A DNA stretch of 64,000 bases from Mangifera indica (GCF_011075055.1 NC_058149.1:6268449-6332448); one strand, 5' to 3'; numbered from the stretch's first letter, positions 47,007 to 59,249 are shown. Translations and numbers: made by a program. The notes: generated by a model from the sequence alone, not told the origin.

Positions 47007-48965
47007 AAAAATCCACAGAAGTATAATGGTCACATAACAAAAGGAACTTGTGAGATTAATAGGAAAATGATTATCTAAATTGGTACGTTGAATAGTATAT
47101 GAGTAGTCTTAAACATATATAAAACAATTAAACTTCTTTTAGCAAGATCCATAATTCCAAACCATATTCCTCTCTTTCTCTCTCTCTCTCTTTTATCTAT
47201 GAATGACTTTTATATTGATCTATCCATAATTAGTTATTCCTATGGAATGCTAAGTATACATAGAGGGTTTAGAAATATATGTGAGGGGTAGAATTATATA
47301 AATGTAGCATATAAGAAAAACATCCCACCTCTTATGTAGCACTTATAGGTATGTCCAATGGTATTTTAGTCTTTTGGCCTTGCTTGTATCCATTTGTGTT
47401 TAGATAATTATGTTGTTGGAAATTGCGGTGCACAACTATGCGGGGTTGCCACACACCCATGTATGTTGTGGCAAAGAATTGTGGTAAGCAGAATAGTCTT
47501 TTCTCATTTGATCTGTATAATTTGGCTAAGTCTAGAAGACATACACAGTCATGTATGAATAATACATACCTATACATAACAACACATTTGAATTTTTTAG
47601 TAAGGAGCAATTTTGCAGTGATTTTAGAAACTGCCATTATTATGTAACAATATACATAGTCGTGTTTGAACAATAGATGCCTATGTATCACTAATTACTA
47701 CAAAAATATCAATTTAGAGATGACTAGTAATTTGATTTGTGAACAAAAAGTATTGAATAGAAAATCGAAATTTATATATGGTTAAAAGTTAGAATTCTTA
47801 TCATTCATGATTGTGGTGTTAGGTAAAACCATGTGTGATTTATGATTTTTGAGAGTTACTGATGCTCGTTGGTGGTTAAATAGTATTGTTTGATGTGTCT
47901 GCATATGTTTTGGGGAGATTCAAAGGTTTCGACTTATGTTTAAATAATCTAAAACATAGTTGGGAGTGAATTTGTAATTCTAGAAAATTGATGACATATG
48001 ACCATGTAAGTGAAATAGCCCCAATAAAGATTATTGATAATGGAAATCACTATAAGGGTGTCTAACTATGTGGACGATATCACATATCTCAACCAGAGTG
48101 GTTTCAAGTCAAAAATACCAATGATGTGCCATTAGATTTTTGCCATCAAAGAATGTGCGGTGTGTATTTCATCAAACTTAGTGCAACATAGATTAGTCAC
48201 CGAGCTAAATGCAATGTTACTTGTCACCAAGTTGTGTGTAGTATGACTTATCACTGAGCTAAATGAAACATGATGTAGCCATTGAAGTAAGTGCGATGTA
48301 GTAGTGAAAGTGATAAGGTTAACCCTAAGCTTGATTGACACATGTATAGGGTATACCGTATAGTTGACATCAGAGATATCATATGCTTTCACTAGATGTT
48401 GTGGATGTCATTTTACATTGTTGGACATGAATCATCATAGATAACACTAATAATGGAATTAAACACAAGGTTGTTAAGTTGATTGGATGGGTATCTAGGA
48501 TGTTGGAAAAATATTCGGAACACCACAACATTGATAAAAATGGAAAACTTGGAAATGATTGATGATAATATATTTAGTGCTTACTACTTACTGAGTGTGT
48601 TTCACTCATCATGTTCTTTTTGTGTTTTTGTAGGTAAACTTATTGAGTAGTGGGACACCAGTGGAGACATCAGTTCATCTTAAGAGGTTGCATGATAACA
48701 GAGGCACTTTAGTTAATTTGTTATGATAAAATATTATTAGTCATTTTTATGTATACATTCAGTTATTGATTCAATATTTTGGATCTTGATTTATGAAGTA
48801 ATAATGACACTTTCGGGATTGTGGTTATTCATTTAGGTTCCATGCTATTATTTCTTTGACTATTTATTTATACATTGATGCAAATGTTTTGAAATAGTCT
48901 TGAATAATACTTTTCTTTAGGTAAAAATTTCAGGTAAGGGTATGTAGTTGAAGAGGGGTATTACA
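47007..48965 (+). repeat. gypsy LTR, plus orientation
   Basis: It ends AGAGGGGTATTACA at 48965, five bases before a perfect primer binding site. The CTTACTGAGTGTGTTTCACTC motif near 48590 is the R-region motif found (as ACTGAGTG) in the solo LTR ending at 24515. 47270-47691 matches 2851-3270 in reverse. The 5' end is not visible next to the copia LTR that ends at 47006. The minus frame 47332-47691 is LTR sequence, not a gene. Confidence 0.7.
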
Positions 48966-48969
48966 TTTT

Positions 48970-48981
48970 TGGTATCAGAGC
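48970..48981 (+). promoter_or_regulatory. Primer binding site (initiator Met tRNA)
   Basis: TGGTATCAGAGC matches the standard plant initiator-Met primer site exactly, four bases after the LTR end. Confidence 0.9.
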
Positions 48982-49198
48982 ATGGTCTTAAGAGCCCAAA
49001 AATGTTAAATGTTTGTGTGTATGCATAAGTGTTTAAGTAGCCCTGATACAACGTTGACCATTTCTACACACTAACCATTGTAAGTATTATATAACCTACC
49101 TTAGAATTTTTTGGAGTTATAGTTTATGTATGCCTAACATGTGTGTTATCGTAGGATAAGAAGATTCATGAGACTTATGGGAAATGAACAAGATGTCC

Positions 49199-49847
49199 TT
49201 ATCATGTATGTCATGTTGTGTATGAGAGTTGATGTCTTATACAACTTAAGCGTTTGTAGTAAATATCAATCTAATCTAGGTGAAAAACATTGGATGGTTA
49301 TTAAGAACATTTTAAAGTACTTATGATGAGATTGTGACTCATTTGCCTAAGTAATCGCTCCATTGTTGTTGTAATGGAGCTTAATCAGCTTAATGATACT
49401 CAAAACCACTCTAAGTTTAGTAACAAACTTTTTGATCCATACAACCTATTTTCTCACTTTTGAAAGGGTAATATACTCGGACTTTGTTGTACAATTAGCC
49501 ATTGTACTTTTCTTAAAACTTTTCCAACTAATTGTTTCACCATTCAAACAAAACACAAACCCTTATTAGGATTTAAAATCATCTCAATCAGTTTGGAAGC
49601 TAGCATCACTGTAGCCTCTAATAGTGAGTTCAATATCCCTTTCATAATCCAAGAATGTATACTCAAACAATATCACCTGATTTGAGAGATTATTCAACAT
49701 GGTGATATACAAAATAGAAAGGATTGATGCAGATAACAATTTGGCTGACCCATTGACAAAACCTCTATTACAACAAAAACATGATAGACATGTAACAAGA
49801 TTGGACATTAGATATATAAATGATTGGTTATAGTGCAAGTGAAAGAT
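49199..49847 (+). pseudogene. copia reverse transcriptase/RNase H fragment with an internal inversion
   Basis: 49199-49326 reads on + as the region before RNase H (IMYVMLCMRVDVLYNLSVCSKYQSN..NILKYL). 49327 to about 49665 reads only on the minus strand (ELTIRGYSDASFQTD.., GFVFCLNG.., then ..HYNNNGAI). From about 49668 reading returns to + (QYHLI.EIIQHGDI.., NLADPLTKPLLQ) up to the LTR at 49848. The three pieces together cover the region once, in order, so a ~340-bp segment was flipped in place. There are stops in all pieces. The left junction with gypsy leader sequence is at about 49199. Confidence 0.85.
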
Positions 49848-51529
49848 TGTTAAGGTAGGTGTCCTAGAGCCAATTTATTTAACATTTGTAATTGTAATTT
49901 AACATTCATTAATTAATAAAAGATTAATTGTTATTCAATTCATATATGTGTCCTTTTGTATGATTGTGCAAATAATATGCCTTTAGAATAGTAGAATTGT
50001 GATGAAGGGATTAGAGTACTAATTATGAGAACCTTATGTACACATCAAGTGGTTATTCTAGAAATGTTTGTAATCCTAACATTATAATGAATAGAGGCAT
50101 ATGTAATAATGATAGGATTATCATAATGTTGAATGACCCCACCAAAAAGTGGTGACAGTTCTCACGTGTCAAAATTGCTCATAAACATCTTGTGCAACAC
50201 ATGGATATATGTTATAGACATGTTCATCAAATTTATCCTACCAGAGGATATCCATATGGATGGTTGCTCCAGTGTTTATGGAACAAATCCTTTAAGTATC
50301 GTGGGTGCATGTAATCTTATGACTTGAGATTACCAAACCTTTTTGTGTAAGGATTGATATGGTTTGAAACCATCCAACATACCGTCATAATTGGGGTATC
50401 ATAAAGGTAATGTACGACCATATCATGAGATATATAAAGCTTATGGTTGATCAATAAAGGATTTGTCACTCTTGAGTACAAGAGAAGATATCTCATATGT
50501 AACATTTATGATTGTTTGAATATGTGGCTATAGTGGGACAATGTTGTAGCCTAATCCATGTTAATCATTAATGTGTATCAGCTCATATCAAGGAACTACT
50601 GAGATAAATACATTTCTATGTCTCAACCTCGAGCAATATTGATTAACAAAATGATTGAATTGCACATAACTATGATGTTGCAAAAGCTTAAGAGATGTCC
50701 GCTAACACTTTGTTGTCCATGTGGCCATGATACTTTGCTAGAGGCTAATCTTGTTCTATGTCTAAATTCAACCCAAATTTAGAAACTACCAATTTGACAA
50801 AAAACTTATAGGTCACACACATATATGGGTTGAATCGAACCTAAAGGCAAAAATCATTTGATGATAATCCTAATATTTGGGGAGAGAGAGAACTCTATTA
50901 ACCGCACTTGACCAAAATCCTTTGGTGTGCATGACACAATTGGACAAGAAATTTTCCAGCCTTGCAAGGCATGATTCATGCCAAGTGGTACACATTAATG
51001 TCCACTTGTGCATGGTTTAAAGTGTACCACTCATGCGTGTGTGTTGATGGTGTCAAGTATGAGTTAAACTTTTATTGCACTTAGACATTTACACATAAAT
51101 ATAAATGATAAGTGTGAGTTAGAATAATTTCATTCAGCACAAAATACTATTAAACACAATACACATTCACATTGGTGAAAACCTTAGTTGTCGCTTAGGT
51201 TTTCTAAAATTCTCTCTTCCAGTGAACATGTTGTTTGTCTAGCATAGGAGCCCAACAATCTTCCTCTTTGATAGCCTTTATTGTTCCTGCTTTGTGTGGA
51301 TACCAAAGTGCCACCTTATGAGGGTTAGATAGAGTTAATTTCTTTGCCATGTAAAGACTTGGATGAACCATTAGCATAGGTATAAACCTTAAAACACCCT
51401 ATGGTCGTTTTGAATGTTCATGATGAATATATTTTAAAATGGGCATCCTAGTCAGAGTTTTTGGATTGTATGATTTTATAATTTTTAATTTTATTATGCT
51501 GCCAGTTATCGATGCCTTAAAATCCTACA
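49848..51529 (+). repeat. copia LTR A (full length, 1682 bp)
   Basis: It starts TGTTAAGGTAGGTG after a purine-rich GTGCAAGTGAAAGA and ends AAATCCTACA before a primer site. It matches LTR B (59250-61851) along its length, by eye roughly four bases in five. It follows RNase H of one copia fragment and precedes the leader of another, so it serves as 3' LTR of the first and 5' LTR of the second. The frames 50133-50327 (+) and 50317-50505 (-) are LTR sequence. Confidence 0.85.
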
Positions 51530-51947
51530 GTGGTATTGGAGCCAGGTTTAGGCATATTTACATGAAAATAATACCTGCTTGTTTTAATTATTTTACCTAT
51601 TGTTGCATGTAATTAAATTAATTAAAACCCCAAAATTGGAAAAGTTATTTGTAATCGTATTGTCATATGATTTGTAGAGTTTCATGAATAACATAAACGT
51701 GTATTAAATTATCGAGTGATGATTTCTTATTGTTTTGTCTGAGTTATCTTATTTTTATAGGCTAAATTAAGGTTGAAAGTCGTACCACCAGTGTGAGTAC
51801 AATTTAAGTGTCATATTTTCTCACCCTAGTGGAGGCTTATTGAGAATGAGAGTTTTCTATATTTTTTTTTATTGGAAAATCCATAAGACTCGTCTAGAAA
51901 ACCTGTCATGAATGGAGATGTTGTTTGTAGGGACCTTGCACCAAATG

Positions 51948-52200
51948 AGGTGTAACGACTGGACCAATTTTGATCCAACCGTGACACTTACTTGGTGTTT
52001 GGTAGTATAGGTGCCACGGTTGGACCATTTTCAAATTGATCTAACCGTGGCATATGAAGAAAAAGACACCTAAAGGTGTCATGGCTGGACCATTCTCTAA
52101 TTTGCTCTAGCTATGACATATCATGGTTGAGGGCACCTAATGGTGTCATGATTGGATTGATTTTCATATTGGTTCGTCGTGACTTATTATGGCATCTTGT
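51948..52200 (+). repeat. Four imperfect ~65-bp repeats in the copia leader
   Basis: Units start at 51948, 52009, 52074 and 52141 (spacing 61, 65, 67). Each has AGGTGYMAYGRYTGGA followed by a T-rich stretch and CTAACCGTGRCAT or a relative. CACGGTTGGACC and its partial complement GGTY..CCGTG within a unit can pair, so each unit is a weak hairpin. Confidence 0.7.
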
Positions 52201-53559
52201 CATGCGCCAATCACGTATTTTTTTTAAATTTTGTTGAATTTCAAAATCACGTCTAGAAATCTCGCCTGCACGGTTGATAAAGTTGAAAATTATTATTTGG
52301 TCTTGTTTTGTTAAATTTGGGTCGAATTAAAATTTTGTTAAGCTTTGAGGTTGAATAATAATTTTACAAAACTTCAGGGACCAAAATGAAATTTTACACT
52401 TGCCTAAATTATAATCAAAATTTAATTTTAATTAGATGTTTATGTATAGATATATGTATGTATGTTGCCCAATACACAATTAAAGAACCGATGTGAATGT
52501 TTATTTTATTTTCTTTAGGTTGTAATTCTAAAATAGAGTCTGCATGCGCTGTCTTAATTCCCTTTCTTCTTTAGTTTAGATTGTCATTTTATTTTTTTAG
52601 AGTTATATAACTAGGAAACAAAACCATATAATTATTGAAAACTATAGATGAAAGGACAAGGGCAAAGGCCTGAAGATGAAGATTTACCTAGGTTGACCAG
52701 TCAAACTCTTTTTAGCTTGAGAGACTTGATATTAGTTATAGTTGTGTACTGATATGTTTATTTTAAATTGTTGTATATATGTGGATGGTTATATTTTGCA
52801 AATATTACCTAAAATATGGCTTTAATCTGTTCAAACTAATTAATTAAAACCCTCGAATTAAATATTAAGTCTAAGATTAAATTGGTGTTTTTTAATATGA
52901 TGTATTGATTAAACCCTTATTTATTGGAACCTTGTTTGCCAAAGTAATGAGTAAACTTCTACTAAGGGAAAAATTAGGAGATGCTCATTTTAGGTCTAAC
53001 TTAACTAGTGTATTTTGGTTGCTCGCCAAAGTGAAGGTAAAATATATTAAAGGCATAAGTAGAGAATGTATTTGTCAATACAAAGAGATATGTAGTATCC
53101 ACCCTACTGATACTGAAAGTCACATGATTTGTTAGGATAAAACCTAGCTTGAGATCATAGGCTTTTGTTAATTAATTTAAAATTTACCTATTCGATTAAT
53201 TTGAACTTGTTCGAGAAAGCAAAGGGGAGAATTAATGTTATAGGGTCTCGGTCCACTAGAAAGTTCACCAGAACATTTTGAATACAATAGTGAGGGTCAT
53301 TAGCTTAAGGAAAATAGTGGGAGTATTTTAATTAATTAAATATATAATTAAAAAGAATATTAATTAATAATAGAATTAATAATTCTTTTATCTGTCAATT
53401 GTAGAGTAAATAATCATCATGTCAAACCCAACGTATCGATCAATTCTAAAAAAAAAAAACAGCCTAATTGGAAGTAATTTCGTTGATTGGTACAAAAATA
53501 TTTGGATTATTTTGTATTAGGAGAAGAGGTTGTACATCCTTAAGGGGTCATTATCCCTT

Positions 53560-54330
53560 GAGCGTGGTCTTGATGCCACCCAGGAGGAAAAAAAATGCTT
53601 TTAATAAGTATCTTAATGACTCTATAAAAGTTCAATGTCTCATGCTAACTTTCATGTCACCTGAGCTTTAAAAAGAACATGAGGAAATGGATGTTCCATC
53701 CATTCTTGCACACCTTTGAGAGTTATATGACACTCGTGTGAGCGCTAAACGATATGAAGTGTTAAGTGCATTGTTTGATTGCAAACTATCTAAGAGAGGA
53801 CAAGTTGGCCCTTATATGGTCAAAATGATTGGCTATATTAAGTAAATGGTGAGCTTAGGCTTCATCATGGACAATGAGCTTGCCATTGACTTGGTGATGA
53901 AATCTCTCCTTAAATCATAGGCTAATTTCATCATGAACTTTAAAATAAACGAAAAGAAGAAACCCCTTGAAAAGTTGTTATATATATTTAGATAGGCTAA
54001 ATAAGAAGTACAAAATGTAACTTCAACTAATATGTCTGTGGTTGAAGCTCATGCACCTAAATCTAATGCTAAGGGCAAAAATAAAGCCAAGCCTAAGCCT
54101 AAGCCCAAAAAGAAGCAACCAGATATTGTTACTCAACCTATAAGTGGTATAGGAAAAGGAAAGGTTGTCTATTTCTATTGTGGCAAAGCTGATCACTAGA
54201 AGAGACAGTACAAAGCCTTCCTAGAGATCAAGAGGAAGAAGACAACTAAAACCTTTACTTCAAGTATGTTTGTCATTAAGATAAACTATTCTTTTTATTC
54301 ATTATAGGTTGTAGACACAGGATATGATTC
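53560..54330 (+). pseudogene. copia gag and protease start
   Basis: The frame starts LMPPRRKKNAFNKYLND.., continues through HEEMDVPSILAHL, SLGFIMDNELAIDLV and a lysine-rich hinge (KPKPKPKKK). The zinc-knuckle region is ..YFYCGKADH.KRQYK, in which two Cys are replaced by Tyr and a stop intervenes. Just after, VVDTGYDSHICFN (about 54308-54345) is the protease active-site region with the D-T-G kept. Multiple stops make it inactive. The start is also found at 16100 in the second copy. Confidence 0.8.
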
Positions 54331-54370
54331 CCATATTTGTTTTAATATGTAGGGATTGTGACAAAGTAGA

Positions 54371-55530
54371 TTGCTCACCAAAAAAGAGGTTGACCTACAT
54401 GTTGGAAATGGAACACGCATAGTTGCATTAGTTATAGGGGTTTATTATCTTAGGTTACCTACTATGTTAGTTTTGGAATTAGATCATTGTTATTATGTTT
54501 CTTATATTTCTAGAAACTCAGTTTCTGTGTCTATTTTAAACAGAGAAAGATATTCATTTTTTATTGTTAGTAGTACTATAACCATTAGCTTAAATAATAT
54601 TCTCATTTGAATTGCATAATGGTTATATATTCTAAAACTGAATAATGAAATTTTCAATTTGCATTGTAGGCTACGCCACATAAGACTGAAACATATGTCA
54701 AGGCCTCTTAAACAAAGCGTCTTACAATCATTTGGCTTCAAATTTTATAATGAATGCTAATCATGCCTATTGGATAAAATGGCCAAAACACTATTCATTG
54801 GACACAGGGAAAAGGCAACTAAATTGTTAAGGATTATTCACAGTGGTGTGTGTGGCTTATGATAGTGCATAACAGATATGGAGAAACCTATTTCATCATA
54901 TTTACTGATGACTTTAATAGATATGGTTGTGTTTTTTATGAAACACAAGTCTAAATATTTTGATAAATTCAAAGAATTCAAGAATGAAGTAGAAAAACAA
55001 CCTAGAAAACAAATTAAAATCCTTCATAATGATCGTGAAGGTGAATACCTAAGTACTAAATTAAAAGAATACCTAAAAGAACATGGGATAGCCTTTCAAC
55101 TTGCTCTTTCTAGTCCACTACAACATAATGGTATATCTGAATGGAGGAATATGACTTTGATGGAAATGGTTAGGTCTATGATAAGTTTTATTGATCTACC
55201 CATGTCTTTTTAGGTCATGCCCTAGAAACTACTGCCTATACATTGAACTGTTTCCTATCTAAATATATGGATAAAACTCCATATGAATTATGGACTGAGT
55301 GAAAACTAAGCTAATTACTTGAGGATTTGGGTTATAAAGCTTATATTAAGAAATTGACTTTGAACAAGCTAAGCTCTAAATATGAAAAGTGTATCTTTGT
55401 AAGGTACCCGAAGATAACTAAGGGATATTGTTTCTACCACTCAAAGGAGCAAAAAGTCTTTATTAATCGTACCAACATGTTCTTTAAAAAAGAATTCATT
55501 CTTAAGAAAACCAGTGGAGGAGGGTAGAAC
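54371..55530 (+). pseudogene. copia protease end and integrase
   Basis: After protease-like sequence (HVGNGTRIVALVIG.., 54371-54610) comes the integrase core in frame 54878-55213: FKEFKNEVEKQ, ILHNDREGEYLS (catalytic Asp), EHGIAFQL and NGISEWRNMTL (catalytic Glu), MVRSMIS. The frame 55327-55527 is the integrase C-terminus (GYKAYIKKLT.., FVRYPKITKGYCFY). Stops separate the parts. Confidence 0.8.
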
Positions 55531-55639
55531 TTGATAAAGTTCTTGTACCACAAGATACCATAGATTTTAGACAAAACGATGTGTCATCACAAATGGTTGA
55601 TTATGATAAGGAAGTTTTTTCATTCCAAAAGGAACAACC

Positions 55640-56155
55640 TTAGAGCACACAAGAGCTACGTAAGTTTACACGAGTATGTCGCCAGCTAAAAAGATTCGAT
55701 TTTCTTATAACTCAGCATAATGACATACTAGTCATCTTTGATGACAAGCCAAAGACTTACAATGATGCTATCTTAAGTCCAGATTCTGAGAAATGTTTGG
55801 ATACCATGAAATCTGAAAAAGGCTCCATATACCAAAACTAAGTATGGACTCTAATAGATGTATTTGAAGAGTAAAACTCATAGGATGTAAATAGGCTTTC
55901 AAAAAGAAAACTAACATGAAAGGTAACGTATATCCCTATAAAGTGCCATTGGTTGCCAAAGTTTTCACTAAAAAACATGGCATCGATAATGATGAAACAT
56001 TTTATCTAGTTGCTATGTTTAAGTCTATTAGGATTATGTTTGCTATAATTGCATACTATGATTATGAAATCTTTCAAATGAATGTCAAGATTGTTTTTCT
56101 AAATAGTAACCTTGTAGAGGATGTCTATATAGCATAGTTTGATGGTTTTGTTCTT
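55640..56155 (+). pseudogene. copia reverse transcriptase, N-terminal part
   Basis: Frame 55916-56137 shows VAKVFTKKHGIDNDETF, KSIRIMFAIIAYYDYEIFQMNVK and FLNSNLVEDVYIA, the standard reverse-transcriptase start, followed by .FDGFV before the reading is lost at about 56155 where gypsy sequence begins. Confidence 0.8.
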
Positions 56156-56159
56156 CTAA

Positions 56160-56639
56160 AAATTAGAATATTCCTCTCCCCTCATTCCTTATTTCATTTT
56201 TGATTTCTTCTATAACCTCCTCACTAATCTCACTTCTAATCTCATTTTGATGGCATCTCTGGCTATATTTTCAAGTATGGGTCTATCTTGACTCTCGATC
56301 AACACCTGACGGACTATATCTCTGATTTTTGCTAGCCCAAATCCTAAACCATCTAACGGGGTAAGGTTAGACGACTCTTCTATCTCTTTCTGAATACCCC
56401 TTCCATGACACCGTCCTCGTCTTATGGTACTCTTTATCTAATAACTGCATAAGTGTAACTACATAAGGATTTTATCATATATTATTTCAATACAGGCAAA
56501 GAAAATAACTTACTATAGCCGATTCTCGGGAACTGATCTATGAGACATGAGAGGTACCTGTGCAATACTAAAATGCAAAACTATATATATTATATTATAA
56601 CATATTCTATTATATCTACCTTTAAGCACGCAAAATCGC
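56160..56639 (-). mobile_element. gypsy leader and gag start, minus strand
   Basis: Between the copia break at 56159 and the primer site at 56640, the minus strand reads partly like a gypsy gag N-terminus (LDGLGFGLAKIRDIVRQ and downstream acidic/basic stretches, about 56360-56270). The assignment rests mainly on position next to a gypsy primer site and LTR. Confidence 0.5.
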
Positions 56640-56651
56640 GCTCTGATACCA
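56640..56651 (-). promoter_or_regulatory. Primer binding site (initiator Met tRNA), minus strand
   Basis: GCTCTGATACCA is the exact reverse complement of TGGTATCAGAGC. It lies four bases from the LTR end at 56656. Confidence 0.9.
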
Positions 56652-56994
56652 AAAATGTAACCTTTTCTAACCAATAGGTGTGTTACAGAAAAATGGCAAG
56701 AGTTCCCCTATTTTAGAGGACCTAGGAAAATTTTTTTTTAATACCCTGTAACACTCTTAATTAGCAATTCACACAAATCGGTCATACCAATCGATTGGAT
56801 TTTCATCAACATAATCATAATTAACAAAATAAATACTTAATAATAATCATCATAAAAATTACCACCCACAGAAACTTTATAACCAATTTCAATGACTAGC
56901 CATATATATATATATATATATATACGCAATCATATATATCCATTAATAAGAAAGATATAGATATTCCCATAACTATATACTATCCATCAGATAG

Positions 56995-57124
56995 AGGTAT
57001 AAGCACATCAATACAATAACTACATATATACATATAAGAACCAAAATGTATATATATATAGGTATAGACACATCAATACAATAACTACATATATACATAT
57101 AAGAACCAAATTGTGTATATATAT
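56995..57124 (+). repeat. 65-bp tandem duplication in a gypsy LTR
   Basis: AGGTATARRCACATCAATAC and the following AATAACTACATATATACATA, AGAACCAAA are repeated at 56995 and 57060, almost identical. (TA)n tracts follow each copy. Confidence 0.9.
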
Positions 57125-57761
57125 ATATATATACATATGCACCTGTATACATCAAAGAGATATATATATACACATAAAGTCCCATACACATACATATATG
57201 CACATAAACACCAAAAAAACATATAAATCGATAAAAATGTAGTGCCCTCCTCCCATAGCCTCATGTCTTACTAGTGCTCCCCAGGAACATTTGCTACAAC
57301 TCTTTACTTATAAAATATTAAATTAAATGGAGTGAGCGACCACGACTCAGTAAGAAAATCGTACTCAATACTCAAAGCATTTCATACCAGTACTAATCTC
57401 TTTCATACTCAGTGTGTTGGGTTATTCGCATACAAAATAATTGATACGGAACACACATTAAACACGAATCATAATTCTCTTCTTTCACACATTTATTCAT
57501 TTTCTTACTATACAAATATGATTCACTCGTTATAATTTATGCATGTATGAGTGCCATGACTTTTCTATTTTCTGATCATATATCTATCTCAACTTTTTAT
57601 TAGCCACATAGGCTTTCTAATGCAAATGAGTTTCATAAAATATTTGCTAATTCTTTTTTTTTTGTTAGATATTTTCATTGACCGGTCTAGACTACATAAA
57701 ACAATACTCGCAGTCATCATACAAGTATAATCCTCTTTTACACGTATATTTTTCTATTTTT

Positions 57762-57890
57762 TTTCTTTGCTATCAACACAGTACAACTAATATCTTTCTT
57801 TGCTATCCATACAGTACAACTAATATCTTTCTTTACTGTCCACATAGTACTGCTGATATCTTTCTTTGTTGTATACATAATATAGCTCAC
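57762..57890 (+). repeat. 33-bp minisatellite, nearly four units, in a gypsy LTR
   Basis: TTTCTTTGCTATCMAYACAG followed by TACAACTAATATC recurs with starts at 57762, 57795, 57828 and 57861, exactly 33 bp apart. Because 33 is a multiple of three, it gives a misleading repetitive frame. Confidence 0.9.
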
Positions 57891-58622
57891 GTGTAAGGAT
57901 TTTAAGCATGCCTTCTACTTCCTGTATCATGTGAGTCATTATAAAACCAAAAACACTTGTTTTCCATTTTTCGAAAACATGCATAACTTAGAAAATGTTT
58001 TTTCTCTTTCTTTATTTTTCTGAAATCATGCATATGCTATGATCCCTCATGTATATATATATAATCATAAGATGAAATATGCCTATTCATTATTTTTCCT
58101 TATTCTTTCGAGCCTCATCAAGCATCAGATTATTTTCTCATGCATTTACATATATCTCATGCATTCCATATGAATATACATATTTATTATAATGGTTTTT
58201 ACACATATAATACACATAATTAAGCAAAATTAACCTATATCACATAAAATGACACTTTTATCCTTACGATATGCCTACTGTTAATGCAAATAATTTCATC
58301 AATTCATCATTTCTCACATACTCAATACATAAAATCAACCAAGCTAACCCTAGGAATAATAAATATCTAAAATACCCTTATGGCAAAAAAAATTACATCA
58401 TAAGTCCTAATGAATTTGTTTATTCTTTTAAGCATAAATCACCTTAATTCTATACCCTACACACTTATACAAGTAAAGGTTATTTGAATAACCTAACTCA
58501 AATTACTTCAAGTATGTAAAATATTAAATTCTGACCTTTTCTTTAAAAAACAAGTTGTGAAATCAACTTTAGGGGTAATTTGGAAGTAGAGTTTACTGAC
58601 ATACCTAAATCCAGGTGTTACA

Positions 58623-59249
58623 TCTAAGATAGAGAAGGTAAACTACTAGGCATAAGTCAAAGCACTTACATAGATAAGGTATTGATGAGGTTCTTTATGG
58701 AGAAATCCAAGAAAAAATTTTTGCCTATGTCTCATGGTGTATATCTTTTGAAAGAAATGTCTCCATCTTTATAATCTGAAAAAGATAAGTTGAGTAAGAT
58801 CTCATATACTTCGGCTATAAGATTAATCATGTACGCCATGTCATATACGAGAGTTGATGTCTCATATGCTTTGAGCATTTGTAATAGATATCAATCTAAT
58901 CCAAGTGAAAAATACTAGATGGTTGTCAAGAACATCCTAAAGTACTTAAAAAGGACTAAGTCTACGTTTTTAGTTTATGGAGGGGATACTAAACTCATTA
59001 TTAGAGGCTACAATGATGCCAACTTTCAAACTAATCGAGATGATTTCAAATCCCAATCAGGGTTTGTGTTTTGCTTGAATGGTGTGTAGTTAGTTAGAAA
59101 GGCTTCAAGCAAATTACAATGACTAATTCTATGACAGAGTCCAAGTACATTACCCTTTTAGAAGTAGTAAAAGAGGTTGTATAGAGCAAGACGTTTGTTC
59201 TTGAAGGCATTAGATGTATGATTGATTGACTAAAGTGCAAATAAGAGAT
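58623..59249 (+). pseudogene. copia reverse transcriptase end and RNase H
   Basis: Reading resumes in the ..DREGKLLGISQS.YIDKVL region, then KKFLPMSHGVYLLKEMSPS, MYAMSYTRVDVSYALSICNRYQSN, NILKYLKRTKSTFLVYGG, GYNDANFQTNRDDFKSQSGFVFCLNG and a stop-rich RNase H end up to the LTR at 59250. The acidic residue in the GY.DA motif is kept, but stops kill the gene. Confidence 0.85.

Larger units (their letters stand above)
56656..58622 (-). repeat. gypsy LTR, minus orientation, 1967 bp
   Basis: It starts TGTAACCTTTTC at 56656 next to the primer site and ends CAGGTGTTACA at 58622, giving TGTAAC..GTTACA inverted termini. It carries the ACTCAGTAAG motif near 57345 (the reverse of the CTTACTGAGT motif of the other gypsy LTRs). 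It contains two tandem-repeat blocks and (TA)n tracts. Frames 56973-57203 (-), 57332-57535 (+) and 57678-57896 (+) are LTR sequence. Confidence 0.85.
51530..59249 (+). mobile_element. Large copia element, internal region, interrupted by gypsy sequence
   Basis: A primer site (TGGTATTGGAGCC, 51531-51543) is followed by a long leader (to about 53560), gag, protease, integrase and the first part of reverse transcriptase (to about 56155). A minus-strand gypsy leader plus LTR follows (56160-58622), then the end of reverse transcriptase and RNase H (58623-59249) running into LTR B. Frames carry many stops. About 130 residues of reverse transcriptase, including the catalytic YVDD, are missing at the gypsy junction. 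Confidence 0.85.

Noticed and set aside
48970..48981. Met-tRNA-like sequence, considered as part of a tRNA gene.
   Set aside because: Only the 12-base primer-binding complement is present, next to LTR ends. No cloverleaf can be drawn here or at 14488, 25864 and 56640.
50133..50327. A + frame with a homologous frame at 60454-60648, which looks like a conserved small protein.
   Set aside because: Both lie at the same place in LTR A and LTR B of one copia element. The similarity is nucleotide identity of LTRs, and the peptides drift without preference for silent changes as far as I can see.
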